64,000 nucleotides of DNA from Fructobacillus evanidus (GCF_963580165.1 NZ_CAUZLM010000003.1:124001-188000); one strand, 5' to 3'. Positions 8,515-17,547 are shown, numbered from the stretch's first letter. Numbers and translations are program-made. Notes: generated from the sequence alone by a model not told the origin.

Positions 8515-9267
8515 TTATAGTTTTTCATCTTTTTGTTGTTTACGGACCTCTGTTAGCTGGTTATTAATCGAAGCAAGCATCTCCATTTGCATTTTTTGGA
8601 TCTGCATATTATTCGGTTGGTCTTGCTGGATAAGGTGGTCAATCTTTGAGTGGAGAATTCTGATTTCTTCTTCGGATTTTAAATTGACGTGGTAATCGTT
8701 TTTTGATTCCATTCGGTCATAGGTACTTGACCGGTTCTGGCTCATCATGATTAAGGGTGCCTGGATGGCAGCAATAATACTCAAGAAGAGGTTTAAAAGA
8801 ATGAATGGGAATGGATCGAAGTGGAGGCCAAAGAGGTGAACGGAGTTAATGAAAATCCAGACAATGATGATGCCAATAAAGGTGATTACAAAGGGCCACG
8901 AACCACCAAAGCGGGCAACGGCATCGGCTACTTTTTGGCCAAATGTTAACGTGGTTTCCAATTGCTTTTCAACATCAATCACACGATAACTGTCTTTGGA
9001 CATTAACCGCGTCATTCGTTCATTAATTTGCCGATTTTTGTGTGAATCCTCGTTAATCATTTTATCCATTTTTTGTAGCCGGTAACGCACGAGGTGCTCA
9101 CTACAAATAAAGCTATTGTTAGCAGCCTTTGGGTAGTCTTTTTGAATCAGGCTTGCGATATATGGGTCCAGCTCATGGATAAAGTTACCATCAATCAAGT
9201 CGTATTCGCGATGATCGACCAGGCACCAGAGTGCATCATTTACCTGTACTTTTTCGTTTTTTTTCAT
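8515..9267 (-). CDS. DUF1003-family membrane protein
   Basis: 250 residues. The first 120 are soluble and the middle holds two transmembrane helices (about 130-150 and 155-175) with the DUF1003 signature FGGSWPFVITF...FDPFPFILLNLFLS and the QAPLIMMSQNR segment. The C-terminal 70 residues are a predicted coiled coil. The N-terminal 60 residues contain a possible Cys/His pair (CLVDH, CSEH). Function is not established for this family. It is convergent with the pxp operon and monocistronic. Confidence 0.75.
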   Translation of the reverse strand: MKKNEKVQVNDALWCLVDHREYDLIDGNFIHELDPYIASLIQKDYPKAANNSFICSEHLVRYRLQKMDKMINEDSHKNRQINERMTRLMSKDSYRVIDVEKQLETTLTFGQKVADAVARFGGSWPFVITFIGIIIVWIFINSVHLFGLHFDPFPFILLNLFLSIIAAIQAPLIMMSQNRSSTYDRMESKNDYHVNLKSEEEIRILHSKIDHLIQQDQPNNMQIQKMQMEMLASINNQLTEVRKQQKDEKL

Positions 9268-9447
9268 GATTCAGCCTTTCTAATATGTATTAAGTCACTA
9301 AACGATGTCAGAACGTCGCTCTTTAATACGTGCTCATTGGTATTATTTTAACATAGTAACAATTTGACAGGCTGAACAAGCAGCTAATTTAAGAAAATTT
9401 AAACAACAGAATTTAAGCCCATGAGCAGTTGATTAGCAGAAAAATGC

Positions 9448-9453
9448 TATAAT
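9448..9453 (+). promoter_or_regulatory. Extended -10 promoter before the large membrane protein
   Basis: TGCTATAAT, a TG-N-TATAAT extended -10, lies 50 bases before the ATG at 9503. No good -35 is seen. Confidence 0.5.
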
Positions 9454-9502
9454 CTAGTTAAGAACTCCGCTTTCGGATGAGGCGAGAATTTGAGGAAAAT
9501 TG

Positions 9503-11530
9503 ATGTTTATTAAGCGTAGCTTTCAAATTGCTTTTTCTGCTTTTATTGTATTGTTACTGTTAAATCAGGCATTAAACCAACACCTTGAAAATCTGATTGC
9601 GATTTTGCTGTTGATTCCGGCTCTGATGGCCGGCTATTCGGCAATTACGCATCTTAATTTTGTAAAAAAACCAGCATTTTTGCTGGGTATTACGGTGCTT
9701 TGTACCGTCCTCAATCTTTTACTTTTACTCTACGTTGCCCTTCATTTTCAAATTAACGATGTTTCAGATCCACTGAACGTCCAAATTAAGGCAACCGAAC
9801 TCCTGCATGGCAATCAGAATTGGCACAGCAATTTTGATGGAGGTCAGGAATACTTTTATGTGTATCCCAACCTCGTTTTCTTTACTGTTTTAATTAGTAA
9901 AGTGATGGCCTTTGCCCAGTCAGTTGGTCTCTCTATTCAACTGGCGTTGCGACTGATGAACTTTTTCTTGTTAGCTATGGTGACAATTTTCACCTTGCTG
10001 ACGAGTTGGCGCTTAAGTAAAAATATCAAGGCGATTGCTTTGACGGCTGTCATCTTACTTTTTTACCCAGTGATGTACCTTTACCCCAATATGGTGACCT
10101 ATACGGACACCTGGGCGATTTCTTGTACCACGGTTGTTTTTTATTTAGTGGCGATTGTCCTCACAAGTCAACGACGATTGGTAGTAGTGGGGGCAAATCT
10201 GGCCATGATTATCGTTTATGGTTTGCTGTACGCTATTAAGCCTAATATGGTGATTTTGCTGCCGGCGGTAGCAGTCCTGATTTTCATGACTTTTTTCTTG
10301 AAGATGTCTGAAAAGTGGCGGGTGGTGGCCATTGCCGGTTCCCTCGCTTTAGGAGTCATCACGGCAACAGTGACGACAAAGTCAATTGCTAGCTCAAATG
10401 GCTACAGCCAAAGTGCACAGAAAAAGATTGCCTTACCAGCAACTCATTGGATTAACATGGGGCTCAACCCACTTGGTTCGAGTGGCAAGGGGGCTTATGA
10501 TTTCAATGATGAGAGCCTTGATATTGAGCGCAAGTTCGAAAATAAGACCTATTTAACTACAGATTCAATCAAGGATCGGCTAGAAATGCTTGGTCTTGGC
10601 GGCTGGTTCAAATTAGCATTAGACAAATCGCAGACTTTGCTCGGAACGCCGCTCTTTGGTTTTGGCCGCTATGCCAGTGGTTATGCTAAGGCACCAGGAT
10701 TTTACCTTCACCATCAGATGATGCTGATTACCTTCTTTTCTATTGTTGCCACGACAACTGTTTTATTGGCGGGCAGCCAACTATTGATTAAAGTTTGGCA
10801 GCCTTATGGAGACCAGCCAATCACAACAGTTCAGACCGTCTTTTCTTATTTAGTTGGTATCGCAGCCATCGGTTTGACGCTCTTTCACACTTTTATCTGG
10901 GAAGTTGAACCACGCTACTTTTTGCCAATGCTCTACCCAGTAGTAACCTTGATTGGCATGGTGGGGGGCGTCCAGCGCTTGCCCGCTTTACAAATTGTTC
11001 GGCCAAAAGCAAATGTTAATTGGACAAAACTCCTGATTTTGCCCGTCACGAGCATTCTTTTCTTAGGGTTGACACTTTCCTCAGCAAAAAGCATTCCCGG
11101 TATGGCCTATGGAAACATGGAATATCCAATCCGCTTAACCATCTTGCAGCCTGTAAAGGCACCAGCGGCATTACGTTTTTCACTGCCAGTGCCAGAGGCG
11201 GTTAATGTCTTAAAAGTCGATATCCGTCCCGAATCTGGTCAAAGTGTTTCACTTAGTACCGGTCAGCAATTGACACCGATGAACGGTCACTATGTTTTAG
11301 TGAGACACTTTGCGGCTAACCAGAAGATTGAGGTTATTATTCAACGCGATGAGACCAAAGCTAGGCGACCACTGATTTTGTATCGGCAACCGACACTTTA
11401 CAAGCAGCTTTTTCATGGCTCGAGCGTGACTATTGATGGCAAACGTTATTATCTGCCGTATGAAATGGATATTTATGATCGGAAGCCGTTTGAGCTTCTG
11501 GATGTGAATAATCAACCAGTGCTCCGGTAA
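9503..11530 (+). CDS. Polytopic membrane protein, GT-C glycosyltransferase-like
   Basis: 675 residues. About 10-12 hydrophobic helices cover residues 5-500, followed by an extracellular C-terminal domain of about 150 residues rich in beta-strand-like sequence. The first large outer loop carries an acidic stretch (NDVSDPLNVQIKATELLHG) where GT-C enzymes place catalytic Asp residues, and a later tract contains EVEPRYFLPMLYP, typical of dolichol/undecaprenyl-sugar dependent mannosyl- or arabinosyl-transferase-like proteins. ATG 9503 follows TTTGAGGAAAATTG; TTG 9500 is a less likely start. It probably glycosylates a cell-wall polymer or lipid. The donor and acceptor are unknown. Confidence 0.55.
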   Translation: MFIKRSFQIAFSAFIVLLLLNQALNQHLENLIAILLLIPALMAGYSAITHLNFVKKPAFLLGITVLCTVLNLLLLLYVALHFQINDVSDPLNVQIKATELLHGNQNWHSNFDGGQEYFYVYPNLVFFTVLISKVMAFAQSVGLSIQLALRLMNFFLLAMVTIFTLLTSWRLSKNIKAIALTAVILLFYPVMYLYPNMVTYTDTWAISCTTVVFYLVAIVLTSQRRLVVVGANLAMIIVYGLLYAIKPNMVILLPAVAVLIFMTFFLKMSEKWRVVAIAGSLALGVITATVTTKSIASSNGYSQSAQKKIALPATHWINMGLNPLGSSGKGAYDFNDESLDIERKFENKTYLTTDSIKDRLEMLGLGGWFKLALDKSQTLLGTPLFGFGRYASGYAKAPGFYLHHQMMLITFFSIVATTTVLLAGSQLLIKVWQPYGDQPITTVQTVFSYLVGIAAIGLTLFHTFIWEVEPRYFLPMLYPVVTLIGMVGGVQRLPALQIVRPKANVNWTKLLILPVTSILFLGLTLSSAKSIPGMAYGNMEYPIRLTILQPVKAPAALRFSLPVPEAVNVLKVDIRPESGQSVSLSTGQQLTPMNGHYVLVRHFAANQKIEVIIQRDETKARRPLILYRQPTLYKQLFHGSSVTIDGKRYYLPYEMDIYDRKPFELLDVNNQPVLR

Positions 11531-11551
11531 TTTGACCGTTGTTAAGTCAGC

Positions 11552-11584
11552 CACTCCCCAAATTTCAAGGGGAGTGTTTTTTTT
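11552..11584 (+). terminator. Intrinsic terminator
   Basis: CACTCCCC/GGGGAGTG stem with an 8-T run, ending the 9503 transcript. Confidence 0.8.
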
Positions 11585-11697
11585 GCTGTATTTGACGGCG
11601 TCAAGTATCCATGCTATTCTAATTCTACATAATGCTTTCAAATAGGTTTTATTATGATAAGTTAACTTATTTTATTATCAAAAACAAAGGAGAAAAC

Positions 11698-12210
11698 ATG
11701 CAATTTATCCCGCTAAATCAGACTAATCATGATTATTGGCAAACAATCTATCGTGAGGCATTTCCTGCAAGCGAACAAATTGATTTTCAAGAGTTAAAGC
11801 AAAAAGAAGCCGATCATGATCAGATTAAAATGGTAGTGCTTGTTAATGGCGAACAAAATGTTGGGATTGCTTATTTCGTTGACTTAAAGGAGAAAGCCTT
11901 TGTCCTTTATTTAGCTGTTGATCAATCAATTCGTGGCCAGGGGATTGGTGGCAAAATACTATCAGCTTTGAAAGAACGTTATCCAAAGGGGATTATTCTG
12001 GAATCTGAAAGTACGCTGGAGGATGCCGATAACCAGCAGCAACGTGAGGCCCGTTATCATTTTTATTTGAAAAATGGTTTTATTGACACTAAAAAAATTG
12101 CTCACAATATGGAAAGGGACTTTCATCTGTTGACGAGTAATTCGGATTGTTCCGTTGCCGATTATTTAGGTTCGATGAAAATACTGGGGCAGGAAACCTC
12201 AGTCATTTAA
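11698..12210 (+). CDS. GNAT-family N-acetyltransferase
   Basis: 170 residues. Seen: the GNAT core VLYLAVDQSIRGQGIGGKILSAL (about residues 70-92), in which the R-G-Q-G-I-G loop binds acetyl-CoA, followed by YHFYLKNGFIDT. ATG 11698 is preferred over the longer frame because AAAGGAGAAAAC is immediately upstream. Substrate not predictable. Monocistronic with its own terminator. Confidence 0.8.
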   Translation: MQFIPLNQTNHDYWQTIYREAFPASEQIDFQELKQKEADHDQIKMVVLVNGEQNVGIAYFVDLKEKAFVLYLAVDQSIRGQGIGGKILSALKERYPKGIILESESTLEDADNQQQREARYHFYLKNGFIDTKKIAHNMERDFHLLTSNSDCSVADYLGSMKILGQETSVI

Positions 12211-12232
12211 TTTTAATATTTATTCGATAGTC

Positions 12233-12270
12233 AACGCTTTTATGCTGAAAAAACGGCATAAAAGCGTTTT
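12233..12270 (+). terminator. Intrinsic terminator
   Basis: AACGCTTTTATGC pairs perfectly with GCATAAAAGCGTT, followed by TTT. Confidence 0.75.
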
Positions 12271-12310
12271 AAAATTATAAATTAATTTAAATATATGAAT
12301 TTTTTTCTGT

Positions 12311-12562
12311 TTGATTGTTCTAAATAACCATGATACTCTAGAAAGGTAGTTGGGGATTATCAACTAGCTGTGTCAGCCAAGAAGCAGCCAGTTGATAGTT
12401 CATCAATTTCAAAAAATAAAAACGTAAATGTTACGACGCACTACTTCGACTGTAGGTTTTAAACGCGCCTTTTTTGCGTGCAAAAAGTTTTAGGCTGAGA
12501 ACAAAATATTTTAAAATCAATACTCGATTATATGCTGACTAGCATTAGGAGAGCAAAAGATT
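12311..12562 (+). promoter_or_regulatory. Promoter and structured 5' leader of the manganese ABC operon
   Basis: TTGATT (12311-12316), a 17-base gap and TACTCT (12334-12339) form a candidate promoter. The resulting leader of about 215 bases contains a 13-bp hairpin with one mismatch (12358-12370 with 12385-12397), a small CGTAA/TTACG hairpin (12422-12434) and a C/G-rich segment with a T6 tract near 12466-12482. The length and folding suggest RNA-level control or a metal-regulator site, but no known riboswitch class was recognised. Apart from this the 12211-12562 gap holds only the preceding terminator. Confidence 0.4.
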
Positions 12563-13306
12563 ATGATCAAAGTCCGCGATATGACGGTCGCTTACGATAG
12601 CGCTCCCGTCTTCACGAACCTGTCAATTCAATTTGAACCTGGAAAAATCACCGGGATTATCGGTCCTAATGGCGCTGGTAAGTCAACGATGATTAAAGGG
12701 CTTTTAGGGTTGACCAGCAAGCAGTCCGGAACGGCTACTTTAGCAGACCAACCGATTGCAAAACAACTCAAGCATATTGCTTACGTTGAACAACGAGCTG
12801 CCCTCGATTTGACATTTCCAATTAACGTTTTGGACACGGTTTTAACTGGGACCTATCCGAACCTCGGTCTCTTTAAAGTGCCTGGAAAAAAAGAGGAAAA
12901 GGCCGCTCTAGCAGCCTTAACCGACGTTAAGCTAGCTGAATTTAGTCAGCGACAAATCAGCGAATTATCCGGTGGTCAGCTGCAACGAGTCTTTGTGGCT
13001 CGAGCAATTGTCCAAGATGCCGATGTCATTATTTTGGATGAACCATTTGTTGGGATTGACATGAAATCAGAAGCCGACATCATGGCCATTTTGAAAAAAT
13101 GGCGGGCTGCCGGCAAAACAATTATCGTCGTTAACCATGATTTGAACAAGGTGACGACTTACTTTGATGACCTTGTCATCATTAACCACGGGATTGTGGC
13201 CCAAGGTCAAACACAGGCCGTGTTTACGAAAAAGAATATTGCTACCGCTTTTAGCGGCGACCTGTCGAGCATTCTTTTTGATGAAGAGGAGGCTGCCCAT
13301 GAATAG
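12563..13306 (+). CDS. mntB: Manganese/zinc-type ABC transporter, ATP-binding protein
   Basis: 247 residues. Seen: Walker A GPNGAGKS (about residues 34-41), signature LSGGQ near 135, Walker B VIILDEPF near 156, and switch His in IIVVNHDLN. It is the energy-providing subunit of the metal importer whose permease and binding protein follow. The metal is assigned from the PsaA-like binding protein. It overlaps the permease start by eight bases. Confidence 0.88.
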   Translation: MIKVRDMTVAYDSAPVFTNLSIQFEPGKITGIIGPNGAGKSTMIKGLLGLTSKQSGTATLADQPIAKQLKHIAYVEQRAALDLTFPINVLDTVLTGTYPNLGLFKVPGKKEEKAALAALTDVKLAEFSQRQISELSGGQLQRVFVARAIVQDADVIILDEPFVGIDMKSEADIMAILKKWRAAGKTIIVVNHDLNKVTTYFDDLVIINHGIVAQGQTQAVFTKKNIATAFSGDLSSILFDEEEAAHE

Positions 13307-14147
13307 TATTACGCTCTTTCTTGATGGTTTAATGAAGTATAACTTCTTGCAAACAGCCCTGATTACCGCCGTACTCGTCGGTATCATGTCTGGAATTGTT
13401 GGCTCCTTTATTATTTTGCGTGGGATGTCTCTCATGGGCGATGCCATTTCGCACGCGGTGTTGCCAGGGGTAGCAGTTGCCTACATGCTTGGGATCAATC
13501 TGTTGATTGGAGCCTCAATTTTTGGTCTCTTGGCCGCCATGTTGATTGGCTTTGTGACGATGAAGTCGAATTTAAAAAATGATACCGCAATTGGGATTGT
13601 TTTCTCTTCCTTTTTCGCACTCGGCTTTATCCTGATTTCAATGGCGGAATCAACTACGAATTTGCACCACATCTTATTTGGAAATGTTTTGGCCGTTTCT
13701 GACCAAGACCTGATTACTACAGCCATTGTGTTAGTGGTGGTTGTCTTATTCGTCGTGCTTTTCTACAAGGAATTGTTGATTACGTCCTTTGATAATACCT
13801 TTGCTAGAGCCTATGGCTTGCAAACGCAAGTTTTGCATTATGGCTTGATGCTGATTTTAACGTTAGTAACCGTGACCGCACTGCAAACGGTTGGAATTAT
13901 TTTGATTGTGGCGATGCTGATTACACCGGCCGCAACAGCTTACTTATTAACAAATAAGATGTCATCCATGATTATGATTGCAGCGACCTTTTCGGTTTTT
14001 GCATCCGTCATTGGACTGTACTTTAGCTTTACCTTTAACTGGGCTTCCGGTCCGGCAATTGTCTTGACTGCCGCCGTGTTCTTCTTATTGGCCTTTCTCT
14101 TTTCGCCAAAGCAGGGCATTCTAATTAAAAAGCGAGTAGTGAACTAA
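13299..14147 (+). CDS. mntC: Manganese/zinc-type ABC transporter, permease
   Basis: 282 residues with about eight hydrophobic helices and the ABC-3 family signature GSFIILRGMSLMGDAISHAVLPGVA near residues 30-55. The start at 13299 lies inside the end of the ATPase gene behind AAGAGGAGGCTGCCC; the longer frame starting earlier is only read-through. Second subunit of the metal importer. Confidence 0.88.
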   Translation: MNSITLFLDGLMKYNFLQTALITAVLVGIMSGIVGSFIILRGMSLMGDAISHAVLPGVAVAYMLGINLLIGASIFGLLAAMLIGFVTMKSNLKNDTAIGIVFSSFFALGFILISMAESTTNLHHILFGNVLAVSDQDLITTAIVLVVVVLFVVLFYKELLITSFDNTFARAYGLQTQVLHYGLMLILTLVTVTALQTVGIILIVAMLITPAATAYLLTNKMSSMIMIAATFSVFASVIGLYFSFTFNWASGPAIVLTAAVFFLLAFLFSPKQGILIKKRVVN

Positions 14148-14211
14148 AATTTGTAGTGAAAGAAGATGATAAAAGCGATATAAGCGCATTCAGAATTGAG
14201 GAAAATTGAAT

Positions 14212-15153
14212 ATGATTAAGCGATTAACAATTGTTGGGCTGGCAGCGCTGGCGTTGTTAGCGGGTGTCTTTTACTTTGTCAATGAGAGTCAGACAGGTAA
14301 AACTAGTCGAAGCGGTAAATTACAGGTTATTGCGACAAACTCAATTATTGGAAACATGGTTGAAGAAGTTGCTGGCAACAAGGTTAAGTTACACACGATT
14401 GTTCCCCGCGGAACTGACCCTCATGAGTACGAACCACGGCCACAAGACGTGAAGGCAACACAGGAAGCCGATGTTTTGTTCCACAATGGTTTTAATCTGG
14501 AAACCGGTGGGTCTGGTTGGTTTAAAAAGATGTACCAAAATGCTGGTAAGAAGGCCAATGAACAAGTCTTTGCTGTCTCGGATGGTGTTGCCGCTAAGCA
14601 TTTGACGGACGCCGGTAAAGAAAATGAAATGGATCCCCATGCTTGGTTAGATATACAAAACGGGATTAAGTATGTCCAAAACATTGAAAAGGTTTTGATT
14701 GAAAAGGATCCAAAGAATAAGAGTACTTACCAAAAGAATGCTGCTGCATACATTGAAAAGCTGACGAAGTTAGACCAAAGTGCCAAGACCAAGTTTAACA
14801 ATATCCCAGCTGATAAGAAGCTTTTGGTGACTTCCGAAGGTGCCTTTAAGTACTTCTCGGCAGCCTATGGCATCACACCAGCCTTTATTTGGGAAATTAA
14901 CACCGAGTCACAAGGTACACCAGAACAGATGAAGACTGTTTTGGAAAAGATTCGCGCAACCAAGGTACCTGTTCTCTTTGTTGAAAGTTCTGTATCACCA
15001 AAGTCAATGGACAAGGTTTCTAAGGAAACTGGTTTGCCAATTTACGCTAAGATTTATACAGATTCACTAGCCAAAGAAGGTAAGCCCGGCGATACTTACT
15101 ATGGCATGATGAAGTGGAACTTGGACAAGATTTCAGAAGGTCTGTCAAAGTAA
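14212..15153 (+). CDS. mntA: Manganese-binding ABC transporter substrate protein (PsaA/MntA type)
   Basis: 313 residues with close resemblance to streptococcal PsaA. The four metal ligands can be placed: His in DPHEYEP, His in DPHAWLD, Glu in TSEGAFKYF and Asp in YAKIYTDSLAKEG. The N-terminus (IKRLTIVGLAALALLAGVFYF) is hydrophobic but has no lipobox Cys, unlike most PsaA proteins. It therefore seems anchored by an uncleaved helix instead of lipid. ATG 14212 follows GAGGAAAATTGAAT; TTG 14206 is the alternative. It likely delivers Mn(II) to the 12563/13299 transporter. Confidence 0.88.
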   Translation: MIKRLTIVGLAALALLAGVFYFVNESQTGKTSRSGKLQVIATNSIIGNMVEEVAGNKVKLHTIVPRGTDPHEYEPRPQDVKATQEADVLFHNGFNLETGGSGWFKKMYQNAGKKANEQVFAVSDGVAAKHLTDAGKENEMDPHAWLDIQNGIKYVQNIEKVLIEKDPKNKSTYQKNAAAYIEKLTKLDQSAKTKFNNIPADKKLLVTSEGAFKYFSAAYGITPAFIWEINTESQGTPEQMKTVLEKIRATKVPVLFVESSVSPKSMDKVSKETGLPIYAKIYTDSLAKEGKPGDTYYGMMKWNLDKISEGLSK

Positions 15154-15234
15154 AATCAGTGGCTTGATAGGCTTGGGAAGCCAATTGTACGAACAGCCTG
15201 TTAGAGCTGATAAAAATAAAATAGTTCTAATCAG

Positions 15235-15262
15235 TTGACAAATTAAAATTCAATGCTATTAT
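15235..15262 (+). promoter_or_regulatory. Strong sigma-A promoter of the Met/Cys-leader operon
   Basis: TTGACA at 15235-15240, 16-base spacer, TATTAT at 15257-15262. It initiates about 35 bases before the short leader ORF. Confidence 0.7.
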
Positions 15263-15298
15263 TAAAGCAATATTAGAAAAAAGGGCGGAAAAATAACG

Positions 15299-15340
15299 AT
15301 GATGATGCAAATGTGCTGTTCTCGAATGTTGAAACAATAA
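15299..15340 (+). CDS. Candidate Met/Cys-rich leader peptide (13 residues)
   Basis: Reads MMMQMCCSRMLKQ: five Met and two Cys in 13 residues, behind a purine-rich AAAGGGCGG site. The stop codon is part of the left arm of the first downstream hairpin (15336-15345). The gene downstream encodes a MetQ-like methionine-binding protein, so ribosome stalling on Met or Cys codons when these amino acids are scarce could decide which hairpin forms. This is classic attenuation logic, inferred from sequence only. The alternative is a chance ORF, but the codon content matching the regulated substrate is striking. Confidence 0.6.
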   Translation: MMMQMCCSRMLKQ

Positions 15341-15502
15341 ATGAGTACTTAATCTGGTGTTTGGTTCTCATTTATTGTCGAACGTTATGTTCCATATTTG
15401 AGAACCATCATTGGATTCGCACAACATTGTTATCGTAACAATTTTAGTTCTTTATGTCGGGGACTAGTGTCTATCAGAAATGGTGGATACTAGTCCTTTT
15501 TT
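15336..15502 (+). promoter_or_regulatory. Alternating hairpins and attenuator terminator
   Basis: AATAAATGAG (15336-15345) pairs perfectly with CTCATTTATT (15367-15376). The overlapping GGTTCTCA (15363-15370) pairs perfectly with TGAGAACC (15399-15406), so the two stems exclude each other. A terminator follows: GGACTAGT (15461-15468) with ACTAGTCC (15489-15496) and T6, 24 bases before the M20 gene. No T-box TGGNACC-like element or known SAM riboswitch pattern was seen. The rest of the 15154-15526 gap holds only the promoter and the leader ORF. Confidence 0.6.
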
Positions 15503-15526
15503 CTTTGTTTTGAGAAGGGAGCATCA

Positions 15527-16693
15527 ATGAAATTAACTACTGCAACTGAAACAATTACTGATTTGAGTGCCATACGACACTACTTTCATCAGCATCCAGA
15601 ACTCTCGAGCCAAGAATATCAGACAACGGCATTAATTAAGGCTTACTTAGCTGATTTGGGCTATACAATTATCACCCCAAAAGCCTTACAAACTGGCGTT
15701 ATTGCTGAAATTGGCCCAGAAAACGCGCAACACACAGTCGCTTTGCGAGCCGATATTGATGCGCTACCAATTCAAGAACAAACGAACCTCGATTTTGCTT
15801 CTGAAAATGCCGGTACCATGCATGCCTGTGGTCATGATTTTCATCTTACTTCTTTACTAGGAGCCGCTGAAAAGATTAAAGAAAATGCAGACAAATTGAC
15901 TGTAAAGGTACGATTAATTTTTCAGCCAGCAGAGGAAACGCATGTTGGCGCAGAGCAAGTAATCGCAAGTGGCGGTTTAGAAGGCGTGGACGTGATTGTC
16001 GGTTATCACAATCACCCGAACTTACCCGTTGGCCAAATCAGTGTGGGGAATGGTGGCCGCAACGCGGCTGTTGACCAATTCTCTGTTAAGTTAACGGGCG
16101 TTGGTGGTCATGCTGCCAAGCCGCATGAAAACATTGACCCCATTTTAGCATTGGCTAGTACCGTCACGGCTTTACAAAGTATCGTTAGCCGCTCGCTCAA
16201 TCCTTACCGGCAAAGTGTTTTATCGGTTACCCATATTGAAGGGGGGCAGACATGGAACGTTATTCCTGATAGTACCTGGTTTGAAGGAACAATTCGTACC
16301 TTTGGAGACCATGACCGTGCTAGAGCCAAAGAGCAGTTCTACCAAATTATTAATGGTCAAGCGGCGGCGTATGGCATTTCAGCAGAAATTGAGTGGATTC
16401 CTGGTCCGCCAGTGCTCGAAAATGACCCAATCTTGACGGATATTCTAGCCGAAAATATCCAATACCATGCTGATTTGGTAAACTTCCCGCCATCAGCTGG
16501 TGGTGAGGACTTTGCTTTTTATACGAGTAAAGTTCCCAGTGTGTTTGCAGAAATTGGCAGTGGTGGTAACTCAGGCTTGCACCATTCTGATTTAATCTTA
16601 GATGATGCGGGGTTAGAAACCGCCATCACCTGGTACTATCAGTCAGTTTTGCGGTTACAAGATTACTTTGCTGAAAAGGGAGAAGAAGCATGA
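15527..16693 (+). CDS. M20-family amidohydrolase (N-acyl-amino-acid deacylase type)
   Basis: 388 residues, full-length M20D peptidase. Seen: RHYFHQHPELSSQEY at the N-terminus, ADIDALPIQEQT, MHACGHDFH (metal site), PAEETHVGAEQVI, and GGEDFAFYTSKVPSVF near the end. The enzyme hydrolyses an N-acyl or amide bond of an amino acid or short peptide in the cytosol. Sharing an operon with a MetQ-like binding protein (four-base overlap, ATGA) suggests that the substrate is a methionine or cysteine derivative such as N-acyl-Met (inference). Confidence 0.85.
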   Translation: MKLTTATETITDLSAIRHYFHQHPELSSQEYQTTALIKAYLADLGYTIITPKALQTGVIAEIGPENAQHTVALRADIDALPIQEQTNLDFASENAGTMHACGHDFHLTSLLGAAEKIKENADKLTVKVRLIFQPAEETHVGAEQVIASGGLEGVDVIVGYHNHPNLPVGQISVGNGGRNAAVDQFSVKLTGVGGHAAKPHENIDPILALASTVTALQSIVSRSLNPYRQSVLSVTHIEGGQTWNVIPDSTWFEGTIRTFGDHDRARAKEQFYQIINGQAAAYGISAEIEWIPGPPVLENDPILTDILAENIQYHADLVNFPPSAGGEDFAFYTSKVPSVFAEIGSGGNSGLHHSDLILDDAGLETAITWYYQSVLRLQDYFAEKGEEA

Positions 16694-17508
16694 AAAAAAG
16701 ATATTGGTTGACCGGTTTGATTCTAGTTTTGATTGTGATTGCTGGAATTTGGTCCTTTTATCCGCACCAGTCAAATAATAAAAAAGGGACGATTACATTA
16801 GCAAGTTCACCCGGTCCTTACAGCGAACTCTTTTTAAAGGGCGTGAAACCTATTTTGGAAAAAGAGGGTTACACGGTTGAAAACAAGTCCTTTACTAACC
16901 TATTAAATGCCGACATTGCCCTGAATGAGGGCCAAGTTAATTTAAATGTTGATCAACACACCGCTTATTTGAATAATTTTAATAAGGAAAAGAATGGCAA
17001 ATTGACGGCATTGACAAAGATTCCAACAGTTCCGATGGGACTGTATCCTGCACAAAAGCACTCTTTGAAATCCGTTAGTGATGGCGATACGATTGCGGTT
17101 CCAAATGATCCATCCAATACGGCACGGGCTTATCAATTACTGGAAAAAGCGGGTTGGATTAAGCTGCGTTCCGGCGTGAACCCAATTACGGCGACCAAAA
17201 ATGATATTGTTGAAAATAAGTACAATTTGAACTTTAAGGAAATCGATTCGTCAACAATTCCTCGGGTAACCAATGACTTTAGTTATGTGATTCTTCCTGG
17301 TTCTGTTGCCTATAATGCCAAGGTCTCTTCAAAGAAGATGTTGGTAGCAGAAAAAATTCAAAGCGATTACTATTTGGTAGCGACAACGACGAAAAAGGAT
17401 GCAGACACCAAGTGGGCAAAGGCTGTACAAAAGGCCTACGAATCAAAGGAGTTTGCCAATTATGTGAAGAAGCATAATGATGACAACTATTGGGTCATCC
17501 CACAATAA
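16690..17508 (+). CDS. metQ: NlpA/MetQ-family methionine-binding protein
   Basis: 272 residues. Seen: N-terminal membrane helix (LTGLILVLIVIAGIWSFY), then the NlpA domain with TITLASSPGPYSELF, NVDQHTAYLNNFN, TIAVPNDPSNTARAYQLLEKAGWI. As in the manganese-binding protein above, there is no lipobox Cys. It captures D/L-methionine or a derivative outside the cell. No MetN/MetI transporter genes are next to it, so it must use a transporter encoded elsewhere. ATG overlaps the amidohydrolase stop. Confidence 0.82.
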   Translation: MKKRYWLTGLILVLIVIAGIWSFYPHQSNNKKGTITLASSPGPYSELFLKGVKPILEKEGYTVENKSFTNLLNADIALNEGQVNLNVDQHTAYLNNFNKEKNGKLTALTKIPTVPMGLYPAQKHSLKSVSDGDTIAVPNDPSNTARAYQLLEKAGWIKLRSGVNPITATKNDIVENKYNLNFKEIDSSTIPRVTNDFSYVILPGSVAYNAKVSSKKMLVAEKIQSDYYLVATTTKKDADTKWAKAVQKAYESKEFANYVKKHNDDNYWVIPQ

Positions 17509-17547
17509 CTAGGTTCGATTCCCTAAAATCAAGGGATCCGTTTTAAT

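Noticed and set aside
15154..15526. T-box or SAM riboswitch before the M20-metQ operon
   Set aside because: No T-box core sequence and no recognisable SAM riboswitch pattern; a short Met/Cys ORF with alternating stems explains the region better.
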